This document shows, in pieces, positions 52,111 to 60,829 of a DNA stretch of 64,000 nt. The notes below the pieces were generated by a model, which made no database searches, was not told the DNA's origin, and saw only the letters and a list, made by a program, of their open reading frames with translations. Within the stretch, counting starts at the first letter, position 1. Every line of letters begins with the position of its first letter. Both the position numbers and the translations under genes were made by a program. Source of the stretch: an uncultured Dysosmobacter sp. (GTDB lineage: Bacteria; Bacillota; Clostridia; Oscillospirales; Oscillospiraceae); contig CAKTIO010000004.1 of assembly GCA_934565855.1 (NCBI GenBank), positions 1 through 64,000 on the forward strand, given 5' to 3'.

Positions 52111-52773
52111 ATGAGTTATACGATTATGATCATAGATGATGAACAGATGATTTTAGATATGCTTCGGGATCAGTTTGAAATAGAGCAATATCAAGTAATC
52201 ACCGCAAAGAGTGGCGAGGAGGCCCTGCAAAAGCTGACCCAGCAGCCGGATATTATTCTGCTGGACATCAATATGCCGGGGATGGATGGCCTTGAGCTGT
52301 GCCGGGCGATCCGTGACCATGTGGCCTGCCCCATCTTATTCTTAACCGCCCGGATTGAGGAGGCGGACCGTGTAGCCGGTCTGCGGGCCGGCGGTGATGA
52401 TTACATTTTGAAACCGTTTAGTCTGGCCGAACTGACTGCCCGGGTGGAGGCCCACCTGCGCAGAGAGAGCCGTATCCAGCAAAAAATCAGTGTCCGGGGC
52501 TTTGGAGACATTGTGGTGGACTACGCCGCAAGGACTGTCTCGCGAAATGGCCAGCCCATAGAACTTTCCAAGGTGGAATTTGATATAGTGGAACTGCTTT
52601 CCCTCCACCCTGGACAGGTATTCAGCCGGGAGACCATTTATGAACAGGTGCGGGGTTTTGACGGCACCGCTGACAATGCTGTGGTGAAGGAACACATCCG
52701 CCGCATCCGAAACAAGCTGGGGGCGCAGTATATTGAAACAGTCTGGGGGTGCGGTTATAAATGGGTAAAATAA
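52111..52773 (+). CDS. OmpR/PhoB family response regulator
   Basis: The 220-residue protein has a receiver domain (MIIDDEQMILDMLRD, phosphoacceptor aspartate in ILLDINMPGMDGL at about residue 52, the conserved lysine in YILKPF) and a C-terminal winged helix (VEFDIVELLSLHPGQVFSRE). It controls transcription after phosphorylation by the downstream kinase, with which its gene overlaps by 13 bases. The matching motifs at its own and the effector promoters make these its likely targets. Confidence 0.95.
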   Translation: MSYTIMIIDDEQMILDMLRDQFEIEQYQVITAKSGEEALQKLTQQPDIILLDINMPGMDGLELCRAIRDHVACPILFLTARIEEADRVAGLRAGGDDYILKPFSLAELTARVEAHLRRESRIQQKISVRGFGDIVVDYAARTVSRNGQPIELSKVEFDIVELLSLHPGQVFSRETIYEQVRGFDGTADNAVVKEHIRRIRNKLGAQYIETVWGCGYKWVK

Positions 52774-54008
52774 AGCACTGGCTTCGCTCCATGCCTCTCA
52801 GCCGGGCTTTTGTATCACTTGTCCTTGTTATGGCGGTGCTTGTAGCTGGTATTTCAGCAGTAACCATTTTTACCTGTGTCAACGTGCAAAATCACATCTT
52901 GGAAAGTATAACGGACTATCAGGTGCTGCCTCCCCAGGAAACTGAGGGTGAATATAACTTGGTGATTGCGGATGATAAACAAATTGTCCCAGGGGAAAAC
53001 GGACAGCTTGTGATTTTATCCACCGAGTACAAAATCGCCAATCTGAGCGATACCCAGCGGGTGGCCTACTATGCGGCAAAAGCAGCCGTAGTCCTGGTGC
53101 CGACCTTGCTTTTCGTGCTTGGTACGATTTTCTGCGCCTGGATGTTCTATTCCATCAAGCTGAAACAGCCGCTATCGTTACTCTTACAGAGCGCCGACCG
53201 CATATCACAAAGCGACCTGGATTTTTGTTTGGATTATCCCGCTTCGGACGAAATGGGTGAACTCTGCCGGGCGATGGACACCATGCGGGCCGCCCTCCTA
53301 AAAAATAATCAAGAGACTTGGGCTATGATGGAGGAGCGGCGCAAACTCAGCGCCTCCATCGCCCATGACCTCCGTACCCCCATCACCGTGATGAAGGGCT
53401 ACACAGAATATCTCTCGCATAATGTCCCGCTTGGACGCATCAGCGAGGACAAACTGATGGACACGATCCACAATCTTTCTTTGGCAACAGACCGACTGGA
53501 ACAGTATGCAAACCAGGTGCGCGAGATACAGGCGATGGACGCCATCCCAGTGAAGCCAACAGATTGCTCTTTGCGGAAATTTTTTGAGGAACAGGAGGAC
53601 GAATACACCGTTTTGGCGCAGCGGCACCAGCTTCAATTCTCTATGGATATTAGTGGGGTTCCGGATTTTCAGGTCATGCTGGATGGGACCTTGGTACATC
53701 GCATGATCGACAATGTGATTTCTAATGCCCTGCGTTTCGCCCACCATGAGATTGCTTTGAAGGCCGGATGGCAAGAAGGAGTGCTTACCATCCAGGTATA
53801 TGATGATGGGGCAGGCTTTTCAGAAGAATCCCTCCGCTCCGCCACAAGACCGTTTTACAAAGAGAATACGGAAAATGACCACTTCGGGCTGGGCCTCTCG
53901 ATCTGTAACACCCTTTGCCAGAAACAGGGTGGAACGCTCTCTCTGAGCAATCGCAATGGGGCCTGCGTGGAAATGCAAATACAAGCAGAAAAAATAAATG
54001 CCGATTGA
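52761..54008 (+). CDS. Sensor histidine kinase
   Basis: The 415-residue kinase has two membrane helices (about residues 14-38 and 107-133) around an extracytoplasmic loop of about 65 residues, a HAMP segment, the H-box ASIAHDLRTPITVMKGY with the phosphorylated histidine near residue 202, an N-box around MIDNVISNAL and a G-box HFGLGLSICN. It would sense an external signal, possibly an antimicrobial peptide or cell-envelope stress given its ABC transporter neighbours, and phosphorylate the response regulator. The signal is inferred. Confidence 0.94.
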   Translation: MGKIKHWLRSMPLSRAFVSLVLVMAVLVAGISAVTIFTCVNVQNHILESITDYQVLPPQETEGEYNLVIADDKQIVPGENGQLVILSTEYKIANLSDTQRVAYYAAKAAVVLVPTLLFVLGTIFCAWMFYSIKLKQPLSLLLQSADRISQSDLDFCLDYPASDEMGELCRAMDTMRAALLKNNQETWAMMEERRKLSASIAHDLRTPITVMKGYTEYLSHNVPLGRISEDKLMDTIHNLSLATDRLEQYANQVREIQAMDAIPVKPTDCSLRKFFEEQEDEYTVLAQRHQLQFSMDISGVPDFQVMLDGTLVHRMIDNVISNALRFAHHEIALKAGWQEGVLTIQVYDDGAGFSEESLRSATRPFYKENTENDHFGLGLSICNTLCQKQGGTLSLSNRNGACVEMQIQAEKINAD

Positions 54009-54033
54009 CCAATCATAGACCTTTTCCCATTAT
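54005..54033 (+). promoter_or_regulatory. Promoter of the effector (lipoprotein/ABC) operon, matching the TCS promoter
   Basis: TTGACC (54005-54010) and CATTAT (54028-54033) are 17 bases apart. The spacer holds AA-N2-ATAGAC and TTTTCCC as in the promoter at 52058-52086. The -35 overlaps the stop codon of the kinase gene. Confidence 0.78.
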
Positions 54034-54062
54034 ACTCTCCTTATCCTACCGATAAGGAGAGT
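54034..54062 (+). promoter_or_regulatory. Hairpin covering the ribosome binding site of the first effector gene
   Basis: ACTCTCCTTATC (54034-54045) pairs perfectly with GATAAGGAGAGT (54051-54062) around CTACC. The 3' arm contains the AAGGAGAG ribosome binding site, and TTTTTT follows just before the ATG at 54070. It could act as a terminator, an attenuator or a translation block, unless transcription starts inside it. Confidence 0.75.
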
Positions 54063-54069
54063 ATTTTTT

Positions 54070-55065
54070 ATGCACAGACTTCTTTTTTTCTCTTTGGCGC
54101 TTGTATGTTTGCTGGCTGGGTGCAGCGCACCGCAGGCCAGCGACCCGGCCCCGGACGCATCAAATGACTTGGACGCTTATTTTGAGGAGAAGCCGGCGGT
54201 CAATGAGGTGGGCTCTGCGGAATTTGGCCTGCAAGACCCGATAGACACGGTTTATACCTACGATGGCGAGCCCTTGGAAATTCCCTTCTCCATAACTGGC
54301 GCATCTTCTGGAAAGGCCACGGAGATCGGCGTCCTCCTATTTGTGGATGGGGTGGCCCAGCCCTATTCCGCAGTCTATGAGGATGGTACAGAGCTTGAGG
54401 AAAGCTATATGCAGGTCTTTAACCTGGACTATGAACAGCAGGAGAATTTCAACATGGTATTCCAGCCCGTGACAGGCAAAGCGGGAGAAACCGTCCCTGT
54501 TATGGCTGTCACCATTCTGGAACCCAGTTTTGTAGCAGAGGGGCCGGATAATCCGCGCTATGGCTTCCACCACCAGGAATCTGCAACCACACCCCGCCAG
54601 ATTTCTTTTGCAGCAGACGCACCCGCACAGACATTGGCGGCAGCCGGTACGGACTACAATGTGGTGGATCTGCCGCAGGACATATTGGATACCCTGGCCG
54701 CATGGGGCGCGACCGATATCCTGGACATGACGGCAACCTTGTCACTGGATGTAGAAGATGGAAATTATATTCAGGCAGATGGGAAAACAGCGACAATCAC
54801 TGTACGGCTCTACGGCGGGCCAGAGGCGGAGTTCAATATCACTCTGTTTATCAACCATCAGCCTGTCCAACTCAATGGAGCGGACTATCTCTCTGTTCGG
54901 ACGGTGAAAAACCAGATGGTAGAAGCCACATTCCAAATTGATACCTCTACACTTGGTGCGCTGAACACGGTCTATGCCATTGCCGTTACCCCGGAAGATG
55001 GGGAGCTTGAAATCAACAATCCAGTTAAGACAGCATCTGTACTTTTAGTAAACAGGGAGGTTTGA
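54070..55065 (+). CDS. Lipoprotein of the two-component/ABC cassette
   Basis: The 331-residue product has a signal peptide and lipobox (LLAGC, cysteine near residue 19) followed by a Pro/Asp-rich linker. The mature part is beta-rich and acidic (for example TVYTYDGEPLEIPFSITGAS and LYGGPEAEFNITLFINHQ), suggesting two immunoglobulin-like domains of similar layout. I do not recognise a named family. It is the first gene after the second cassette promoter and so a likely target of the response regulator. It may bind a peptide or ion outside the membrane for the transporter; this is inference. Confidence 0.75.
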   Translation: MHRLLFFSLALVCLLAGCSAPQASDPAPDASNDLDAYFEEKPAVNEVGSAEFGLQDPIDTVYTYDGEPLEIPFSITGASSGKATEIGVLLFVDGVAQPYSAVYEDGTELEESYMQVFNLDYEQQENFNMVFQPVTGKAGETVPVMAVTILEPSFVAEGPDNPRYGFHHQESATTPRQISFAADAPAQTLAAAGTDYNVVDLPQDILDTLAAWGATDILDMTATLSLDVEDGNYIQADGKTATITVRLYGGPEAEFNITLFINHQPVQLNGADYLSVRTVKNQMVEATFQIDTSTLGALNTVYAIAVTPEDGELEINNPVKTASVLLVNREV

Positions 55066-55070
55066 CGAAC

Positions 55071-56210
55071 ATGAAAAGAATCAGTATTTTGCTTGCACTT
55101 GTACTCAGTCTTTCTCTGCTTTCCGCCTGCGGAGGCAACGAACCGGCGGCTAACACCGGAAATTCGTCCAGCAATCCCTCAGCGGACTCCCAGCAGGCTC
55201 CTGACGAATCGGCGGAACAGACAGCCGGCAGTGGAGCCAATTTTCTCTCGCCGGAGTACGATTATACCACCAATGAGCTGAAACTGACCGATTTATCTAC
55301 CGGCGAAGTAACAGCCACCTATGCTTTTGACACCGCCCAAACACCCCTACTGACAGATAAGACCAGCCAGGGAGTCATCGTCATGCTGTTCAGTCAGGCA
55401 GCGGCGGATGTGCAGGACACCGGCGGGGTCACGGTGATCTCCGGCGACAGTTCTGTGGAGACGCTGTATTACTGGCTATTCGATCAGAGCCTTAATCTGG
55501 TGGGCACCTACGAATTGACAGGCGAAGCATTGGTAAATGGTCTTTGGGGCTCTGTCTTTGCTGCTGCGCCGGATGGGAAAACCCTTGTATATGCGGAAGG
55601 CCCCAGTCTCTATCAATATATCTTTGACACGCAGGAATTGACCAAAATAACTCCCCCCATGAGTAAGACTGTTTATTTCGAGGCGGTCGGGTACAGTGAC
55701 AGCGGGAGCTACTTGGCCTATTTTGGAAGTCTGGACGGGCAGGAAAACGCCACGGCCTACGGCTCGATTGATCTGAGCAACAACACAGCAACCATCTTTA
55801 CTGCCGAAGGCTTTTCCGGTTCCATGCTCTCTGTAAACGGAGAATATGCCGCTGTTTCCGATACGATTCTGCCCGCCAGCATGGGAGGCGCAAAGCAGAG
55901 CGGCTCCGTCCTCTTTTTGGACTTGGCCCAGCAGCAGGGAAAAGCAATCAGTGTGGAGAGCGGAGATGAAAGCGGGATCGCCGCCGTATCCGCAGACGGC
56001 CAGTATATTGTGACCTGTGCGGGTGGGGACAGCCCAAGCGGCACTCTGCGGGCCTATCAGGTCAGCGATGGCACGAAAGTTGCGGATGAAACCTATACGA
56101 TGGATGCAAACTGCAAGCCCTATGAGCTTTGGGTCATCGGCCATTCCGCCTATGCAGCCCTGGGCACGGATGACGGCTATGCTCTCTCTCAGGCAGTGGA
56201 ACTTCCGTGA
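55071..56210 (+). CDS. Second lipoprotein of the cassette, beta-propeller-like
   Basis: The product of about 379 residues has a signal peptide with lipobox LLSAC (cysteine near residue 19), a Asn/Ser/Gln-rich linker, and then repeated beta strands (VIVMLFSQAAADVQDTGG, KTLVYAEGPSLYQYIFDTQ, QYIVTCAGGDSPSGTLRAYQ) with the look of a WD40/YVTN-type propeller. The ATG at 55071 follows GGGAGG by 10 bases; the TTG at 55062 would be too close to it. It ends 7 bases before the ABC ATPase start. A surface-exposed substrate-binding or sensing role is likely. Confidence 0.75.
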   Translation: MKRISILLALVLSLSLLSACGGNEPAANTGNSSSNPSADSQQAPDESAEQTAGSGANFLSPEYDYTTNELKLTDLSTGEVTATYAFDTAQTPLLTDKTSQGVIVMLFSQAAADVQDTGGVTVISGDSSVETLYYWLFDQSLNLVGTYELTGEALVNGLWGSVFAAAPDGKTLVYAEGPSLYQYIFDTQELTKITPPMSKTVYFEAVGYSDSGSYLAYFGSLDGQENATAYGSIDLSNNTATIFTAEGFSGSMLSVNGEYAAVSDTILPASMGGAKQSGSVLFLDLAQQQGKAISVESGDESGIAAVSADGQYIVTCAGGDSPSGTLRAYQVSDGTKVADETYTMDANCKPYELWVIGHSAYAALGTDDGYALSQAVELP

Positions 56211-56217
56211 GGAATAC

Positions 56218-57093
56218 ATGATGAAACTGGAACTTGAGCAAATCACAAAATACTATGGAAAATATCCCGCGCTCCAAAATGTTTCTGCTACTCTGACAGA
56301 AGGCGTTTACGGTCTGCTGGGGCCAAATGGAGCCGGCAAAACGACACTGATCAACATTTTGATTGGAATACTGCCTGCCAGCAGCGGTGTGATCCATCTG
56401 GACGGTGAAAACACCGTCCAGATGGGCGGGCGCTACTTCGACCAGATTGGTTATATGCCCCAGTACCCTCAGTTCTATGCAAATTTTACCGTACAGGAAT
56501 TCTTGGACTATATGTGTCAAGTAAAAGGGGTAGCGAACGCAAAAGAGAGCATCGACGCGGCTCTGGTTTTCGTCAACCTGGAGGAACACCGCAGCAAGCG
56601 GATCGGGGCGCTGTCCGGTGGGATGCGGCAGCGGCTGGGGATTGCCCAGGCCATTCTGAACGACCCCAAACTGCTGGTGCTGGACGAGCCAACAGCGGGC
56701 CTTGACCCTGGTGAGCGGATTCGCTTCCGCAATCTCATTTCCCGTCTGGCCAAAGGACGTATTATCCTTTTAGCTACCCATATTGTCTCCGATGTGGAAT
56801 ATATCGCCAAAGAAATCCTCCTGCTTCGGAGGGGTACATTGGTCATGCAGGGTACGCCCAGGGAACTGGAACAGAGCATCCAGGGAAAGGTATGGGAGGT
56901 GTCGGTCAATGAGGCGGATATGGCTCTGATGGTGGACACCTACTGCGTGAGTAATATCAAGCAGCAGGACGGCTCCTATCTGCTGCGCATTGTAGATGAC
57001 GGGAAACCGCTCCGGGGCGCAAGGCCGGTGCCCCCCAATCTGGACGACCTGTTCCTGCATACTTTCTTCCAGCCAAGTGAGGGACAGATATGA
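56218..57093 (+). CDS. ABC transporter ATP-binding protein
   Basis: The 291-residue ATPase has Walker A GLLGPNGAGKTTLIN near residue 35, the YMPQYPQFYANFTVQEF Q-loop, signature ALSGGMRQRLGIAQAI near 131, Walker B LLVLDEPTAGLDPGER near 151 and the H-loop LLATHIVSD. Its last 70 residues are a DUF4162-like extension. It drives the ABC-2 permeases encoded next, with which it overlaps by 4 bases. ABC systems of this kind, beside a two-component system, often export or resist antimicrobial peptides; this is inferred from context. Confidence 0.94.
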   Translation: MMKLELEQITKYYGKYPALQNVSATLTEGVYGLLGPNGAGKTTLINILIGILPASSGVIHLDGENTVQMGGRYFDQIGYMPQYPQFYANFTVQEFLDYMCQVKGVANAKESIDAALVFVNLEEHRSKRIGALSGGMRQRLGIAQAILNDPKLLVLDEPTAGLDPGERIRFRNLISRLAKGRIILLATHIVSDVEYIAKEILLLRRGTLVMQGTPRELEQSIQGKVWEVSVNEADMALMVDTYCVSNIKQQDGSYLLRIVDDGKPLRGARPVPPNLDDLFLHTFFQPSEGQI

Positions 57094-58280
57094 GCTTTCT
57101 CTATTTGGAGGCAAGGAAAGGCATCCTGCGGCGTTATACACTGATCGCGCTGGCGCTGTTCCTGTGCCTGAATACGGTCAAAATCATCGCAGACTATCGC
57201 GCCGGCGAGATACGGCCTGTTGCGGCCAATACAAGTGGGATGCAGACAGGCTATAACACCATCTATGAGCGGATCAAAGGCCCCATTACAGAGGAAACCG
57301 TGCGCTTCCTCACGTCAGAGTACCAGCGGCTGGACGATTTGACGGCAGATGGCACATATAGCCGGGAACCGCAGGAGGGGACGTACAGCGGCTATATCTT
57401 TGGCGACTACTATCTACTCCACAGCTATTTCTATCCCCACATGGAGTACAGTGTCAAATATTCCTCTGATATGGAGGAAATTCTGGCCCAGGCAAAAGAA
57501 AACGTGGCCTTCTATCAGGAGAGCGGAAATGTAGCGGGAGCGGCAGAAAATGCCTATATTCTCCAGCACTATGCAGACCGAGCGATCCCTGCGTTTTATC
57601 TGTATGACGGCTGGGAGGCCCTGCTGTCCTATGACTTTTCCGATCTGCTGATCCTGCTTTTACTCATTTTGGCGGTAGCGCCCACATTCACGCGGGAGAG
57701 AGAAAATGGGATGACCCTGATCCTATCCTCCTGCAAGCGAGGCAGATGGCCTCTGCTCTTTTCCAAATGCGGCGCTGGCGTGATGTTTGCCTGGATACTG
57801 ACGATTCTGTTCACCCTGTCAAACCTGCTGGTATTTGGGCTTTTGTGCGGCTTTGAAGGCTGGTCCAGCCCGCTCTATGCCATCGAGAGTTATCAGTACA
57901 CGCCATTCTCCGGCTCCATTTTGCTGTTCTATGGATTGATGAGTGGGATGAAAGCCATCGGTTTCAGTGTGACAGCACTTTTGCTGATTTTCCTGTCCGC
58001 CTGTTTCCAAAAATCACTCTATCCCTGTCTGATTGGATTGGGGCTCGGTGCGGCATTGAACTACTGCGCTGGCTGGGCGCTCTCCTCTGTGTGGTGGAAA
58101 CAGGCTCTCTCCTGCATCAGCCCATTCACCTTGACCAGCGGCAGTAAGTTGCTGGAAAGCCTGTCCGGGGTGAGCATCGGCGGGGTATATCTGATTTGGG
58201 TTTTTGTGGCTTTAATTGTTCAAGTTGTAATCGCGTGTCTGCTGGTCATAGCAATCAGGAGGAAATCATGCTGCAAGTAG
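57090..58280 (+). CDS. ABC-2 type permease, first of two
   Basis: The 396-residue membrane protein has one helix near the N-terminus (residues about 15-35), a large extracytoplasmic loop of about 145 residues, then five further helices from about residue 185. RENGMTLILSSCKRGRWPLLFSK between the second and third helices is typical of ABC-2 permeases of the bacitracin/gliding group. It overlaps the ATPase gene by ATGA and the next permease by 13 bases. It probably forms a heterodimer with that permease. Confidence 0.87.
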   Translation: MSFLYLEARKGILRRYTLIALALFLCLNTVKIIADYRAGEIRPVAANTSGMQTGYNTIYERIKGPITEETVRFLTSEYQRLDDLTADGTYSREPQEGTYSGYIFGDYYLLHSYFYPHMEYSVKYSSDMEEILAQAKENVAFYQESGNVAGAAENAYILQHYADRAIPAFYLYDGWEALLSYDFSDLLILLLLILAVAPTFTRERENGMTLILSSCKRGRWPLLFSKCGAGVMFAWILTILFTLSNLLVFGLLCGFEGWSSPLYAIESYQYTPFSGSILLFYGLMSGMKAIGFSVTALLLIFLSACFQKSLYPCLIGLGLGAALNYCAGWALSSVWWKQALSCISPFTLTSGSKLLESLSGVSIGGVYLIWVFVALIVQVVIACLLVIAIRRKSCCK

Positions 58281-59878
58281 AATTAAAGAAGATATTATTT
58301 CATCATAAAGGGCTTTTACTTCTTCTGATTGCTCTGGCGGCTTATGCAGTCTTTTGCGTCGGCAGCGGCTACGACAGCAGTTATGTGATTGATCGGAACG
58401 AAGATACCTACCTGACCTACATGGAACGCTGGCAAGGTGAGATCACAGAGGAGAAGGCGCAGGAGATGGAGGCGGAGTACGCAGAAGCCACCCGCTCCGA
58501 TGATGGCAGGAAGGCCGCCTTTTTAACCATCTACAACCAGTATTACTACGCAAAAGAGGACCCCGCTCATCGTTTTCTCATGGATGAGAGGGGATGGGAC
58601 ACATTGCTGACCCACGATGGCGTGAATGTAATCCTGTTACTATTTCTGCTGGCGCTCTGTGTTCCGGTGTTCTGCGGGGAGTACCAGTGCGGGATGGCGC
58701 AGATTCTCCGCTCTTGCAGAAACGGCCGGGGGCGGTTGGCTGGGATCAAATTGGGCTCATTGGCGGCTCTGGCAATTCTGGCAACGGCTTTGTTCCAGTT
58801 GGTACAGTTTGTCGTTGTCGCCTTGTCGGTCGGTCTGGATGGAGCATCCTATCCGCTGCGAAGCCTGTCCTTTTTTGAAAATTCTCCCTACTATATTTCC
58901 GTTGGGCAGGCGTATGGGATTGTAGTCTTGTCCAGGTGCTTGGGGGCTGCTTGGTTTGCTATCCTGATTGCCCTTTTCTCCATCCTGTTCCGGCAGACGG
59001 TGCTGACTACATTTTCCGGCATCGCAGTTTCTATTCTGCCACATTTGATTGGCGGCAGCTTTCTCAAATATGTCCTTCCGCTCCCGGCGGGTCTACTGGC
59101 CGGAACCGGCTATGTGTGGGGGACACTTACAGAAGTTGGATATGACGAGGACTGGAACTTGATTGATATAGTGACCTTTCCGGGTATCACGCCGGAGCAG
59201 TTTGGACTTTTGGCGATTCTGTCCTTGGCTATCGTCTGTCTGCTGATTTGGCTCTGTCTCGGGTTTTATGTCGGTAGGCGGAAGGCCATTTCTACTCGCC
59301 CTCTCCTGACAGCGGTATTGATACTCTGTATGACCGTTTCATTGAGTGGCTGCGGGCAAAGCAATTCTGCTGAGATTACGCATGATTTTCTGGCCGATGC
59401 GTCCAAGGGAGAAAACAGCACCTATACAGTAGAGCTTGATATGGTGGAGAACACCATCACCGCGACCAGCAAGGCCACAGGTGAGGCCATCCTGCTGACC
59501 CGTGATCCCTTTGGACAATCCGGGGCGATCTCCAGCATCTATGTTGACGAGGACGCTTGTTACTACGCTTCCAGCGGCGAGGTGGGCAATGGTTTTCAGA
59601 TTTACCGGGTTGACTTAAAGGATTTCTCCACACGGCTTTACTTCAGCACCGGCTCTGATAACACGGCAACCTTTTGGGGGCTGCTTGACCATGAACCGAC
59701 GGTGGACGAACTGCTGGCAGATGTGGGCTCCATTACATCCTTTGTCGTAGATGGGAATTACATCTACTATCTGCAAGGCGGACGGCTCTATAAGGTGTTC
59801 CGCTGGACGGGATGGGAGACAGTGGTTGTCCCAAACGTAGAAGGAATGCACAGCTTGGAGTATATGAGTGTTATCTGA
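58268..59878 (+). CDS. ABC-2 type permease fused to a lipoprotein-like extracytoplasmic domain
   Basis: The first 370 residues of the 536-residue product repeat the topology of the preceding permease: one N-terminal helix, a smaller outer loop, and later helices with QCGMAQILRSCRNGRGRLAG. After residue 350 comes another hydrophobic stretch ending in a lipobox-like VSLSGCGQ (residue about 364), then a 170-residue beta-rich domain with KATGEAILLTRDPFG and NYIYYLQGGRLYKVF. It looks like a permease joined to a lipoprotein without a stop. AGGAGGAAATC precedes the ATG. The joined domain probably sits outside the membrane. Confidence 0.82.
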   Translation: MLQVELKKILFHHKGLLLLLIALAAYAVFCVGSGYDSSYVIDRNEDTYLTYMERWQGEITEEKAQEMEAEYAEATRSDDGRKAAFLTIYNQYYYAKEDPAHRFLMDERGWDTLLTHDGVNVILLLFLLALCVPVFCGEYQCGMAQILRSCRNGRGRLAGIKLGSLAALAILATALFQLVQFVVVALSVGLDGASYPLRSLSFFENSPYYISVGQAYGIVVLSRCLGAAWFAILIALFSILFRQTVLTTFSGIAVSILPHLIGGSFLKYVLPLPAGLLAGTGYVWGTLTEVGYDEDWNLIDIVTFPGITPEQFGLLAILSLAIVCLLIWLCLGFYVGRRKAISTRPLLTAVLILCMTVSLSGCGQSNSAEITHDFLADASKGENSTYTVELDMVENTITATSKATGEAILLTRDPFGQSGAISSIYVDEDACYYASSGEVGNGFQIYRVDLKDFSTRLYFSTGSDNTATFWGLLDHEPTVDELLADVGSITSFVVDGNYIYYLQGGRLYKVFRWTGWETVVVPNVEGMHSLEYMSVI

Positions 59879-60060
59879 TACTAATTAACTTATATCCCAA
59901 ATATAAAAAATCTGCCGGCGGCAGAAAAGAAAAAAACCGTTGCTTGGCAGACTATTTTCTATGCCCATTTTATGTCTAACAGATGGCGGTTTTGAATACA
60001 TCAAGGCCGCCGTTTTCAAAAAATGAGAATACGGGTGGTGTATTAAAGTCGCCCCTTTTT

Positions 60061-60103
60061 AAGGATACGGCGGTGTCCAGGAGGTATCGCCGTGTCCTTT
60101 TTT
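60061..60103 (+). terminator. Intrinsic terminator after the cassette
   Basis: GGATACGGCG (60063-60072) pairs with CGCCGTGTCC (60088-60097), with one wobble, followed by TTTTTT. The flanking AA/TT extend the stem. It lies 180 bases after the fused permease gene. Confidence 0.82.
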
Positions 60104-60210
60104 CTTTTCCATCCCCCTAACTTTTCAAAAAAAGCCCGGTCACCACCGGGGCACATTTTGCTCATGAGTATGAACTGTATGATTATATAAAAGCGTTTAA
60201 TAGTTCATTT

Positions 60211-60244
60211 GCGCCTGTCTGCGTTTTGCAGACAGGCGCTTTTT
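60211..60244 (+). terminator. Second strong intrinsic terminator
   Basis: GCGCCTGTCTGC (60211-60222) pairs perfectly with 60228-60239 around GTTTT, followed by TTTTT. Two terminators between the cargo and the sigma-like gene (gap 59,879-60,394) suggest that the cargo is kept insulated from the element's own genes. Confidence 0.88.
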
Positions 60245-60394
60245 GTTGTTTATGCGAGCCTCCGCCATACTGCGGAGCCTTTCATAAAAATTTTCTTCCT
60301 TTCGCGGTTGTCAAAATCGCAAACCTTGCATTACTGAGGCGAAAGGGAGGAGATCACCACCCCGCACCCGTGCGGCGCGAAGGGAGGTGAGAAA

Positions 60395-60829
60395 ATGAAA
60401 GACTCCTATGAGCAGCGTATTCAAAATCAGTTTGGCGCTTTCTGTGTCAGGGTTTTGAAGAATGAGGCCCGGTACATCCAGCGCGAGCTTGCCAGTCTCC
60501 AATCTCAGGAAAAATCCTTTGGAGAGCTGACCGCCTCTGAGCTGGAGCAGACCGCCGTGTGGGACAAGCACTTTATGGGCGAGCATGTCTTTGAAGTGCT
60601 GGGACTTCCAGTAGTCGTGGCCGGCAATCTTCTGGCTGAAGCCCTGGCGCAGCTGCCGGAGGGCAAGCGGGATGTGATCCTGCTGTCCTACTTCCTGGGC
60701 ATGACGGACCGTGAGATCAGCGAGAAGCTGAACATCGTCCATCAGACCGTATCCAAACGGCGGCTCGTTACACTGAGAGAATTGCGCGAGTATCTGATGA
60801 AGGAGGGATTTGAATGGCCGGACAAGTGA
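60395..60829 (+). CDS. Sigma-70 family-like regulator of the conjugative element
   Basis: The 144-residue protein has a short N-terminal region and a sigma region 4-like helix-turn-helix in its second half (QLPEGKRDVILLSYFLGMTD then REISEKLNIVHQTVSKRR). Proteins like it are regular members of Tn1549-type elements near the integrase and are thought to control excision or transfer genes. AAGGGAGGTGAGAAA precedes the ATG. Its last 16 bases overlap the following, frameshifted regulator gene. Confidence 0.85.
   Translation: MKDSYEQRIQNQFGAFCVRVLKNEARYIQRELASLQSQEKSFGELTASELEQTAVWDKHFMGEHVFEVLGLPVVVAGNLLAEALAQLPEGKRDVILLSYFLGMTDREISEKLNIVHQTVSKRRLVTLRELREYLMKEGFEWPDK

Noticed and set aside
52058..59878. 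Assignment of the cassette to vancomycin, bacitracin or nisin resistance
   Set aside because: No vanH/A/B/X-like ligase or dipeptidase, and the permeases and lipoproteins lack signatures of the known BceAB or LanFEG proteins that I could name with confidence.
59911..59925. Short palindrome TCTGCCGGCGGCAGA
   Set aside because: Only a 6-bp stem with a 3-base loop and no T-run; probably chance or a weak stem.
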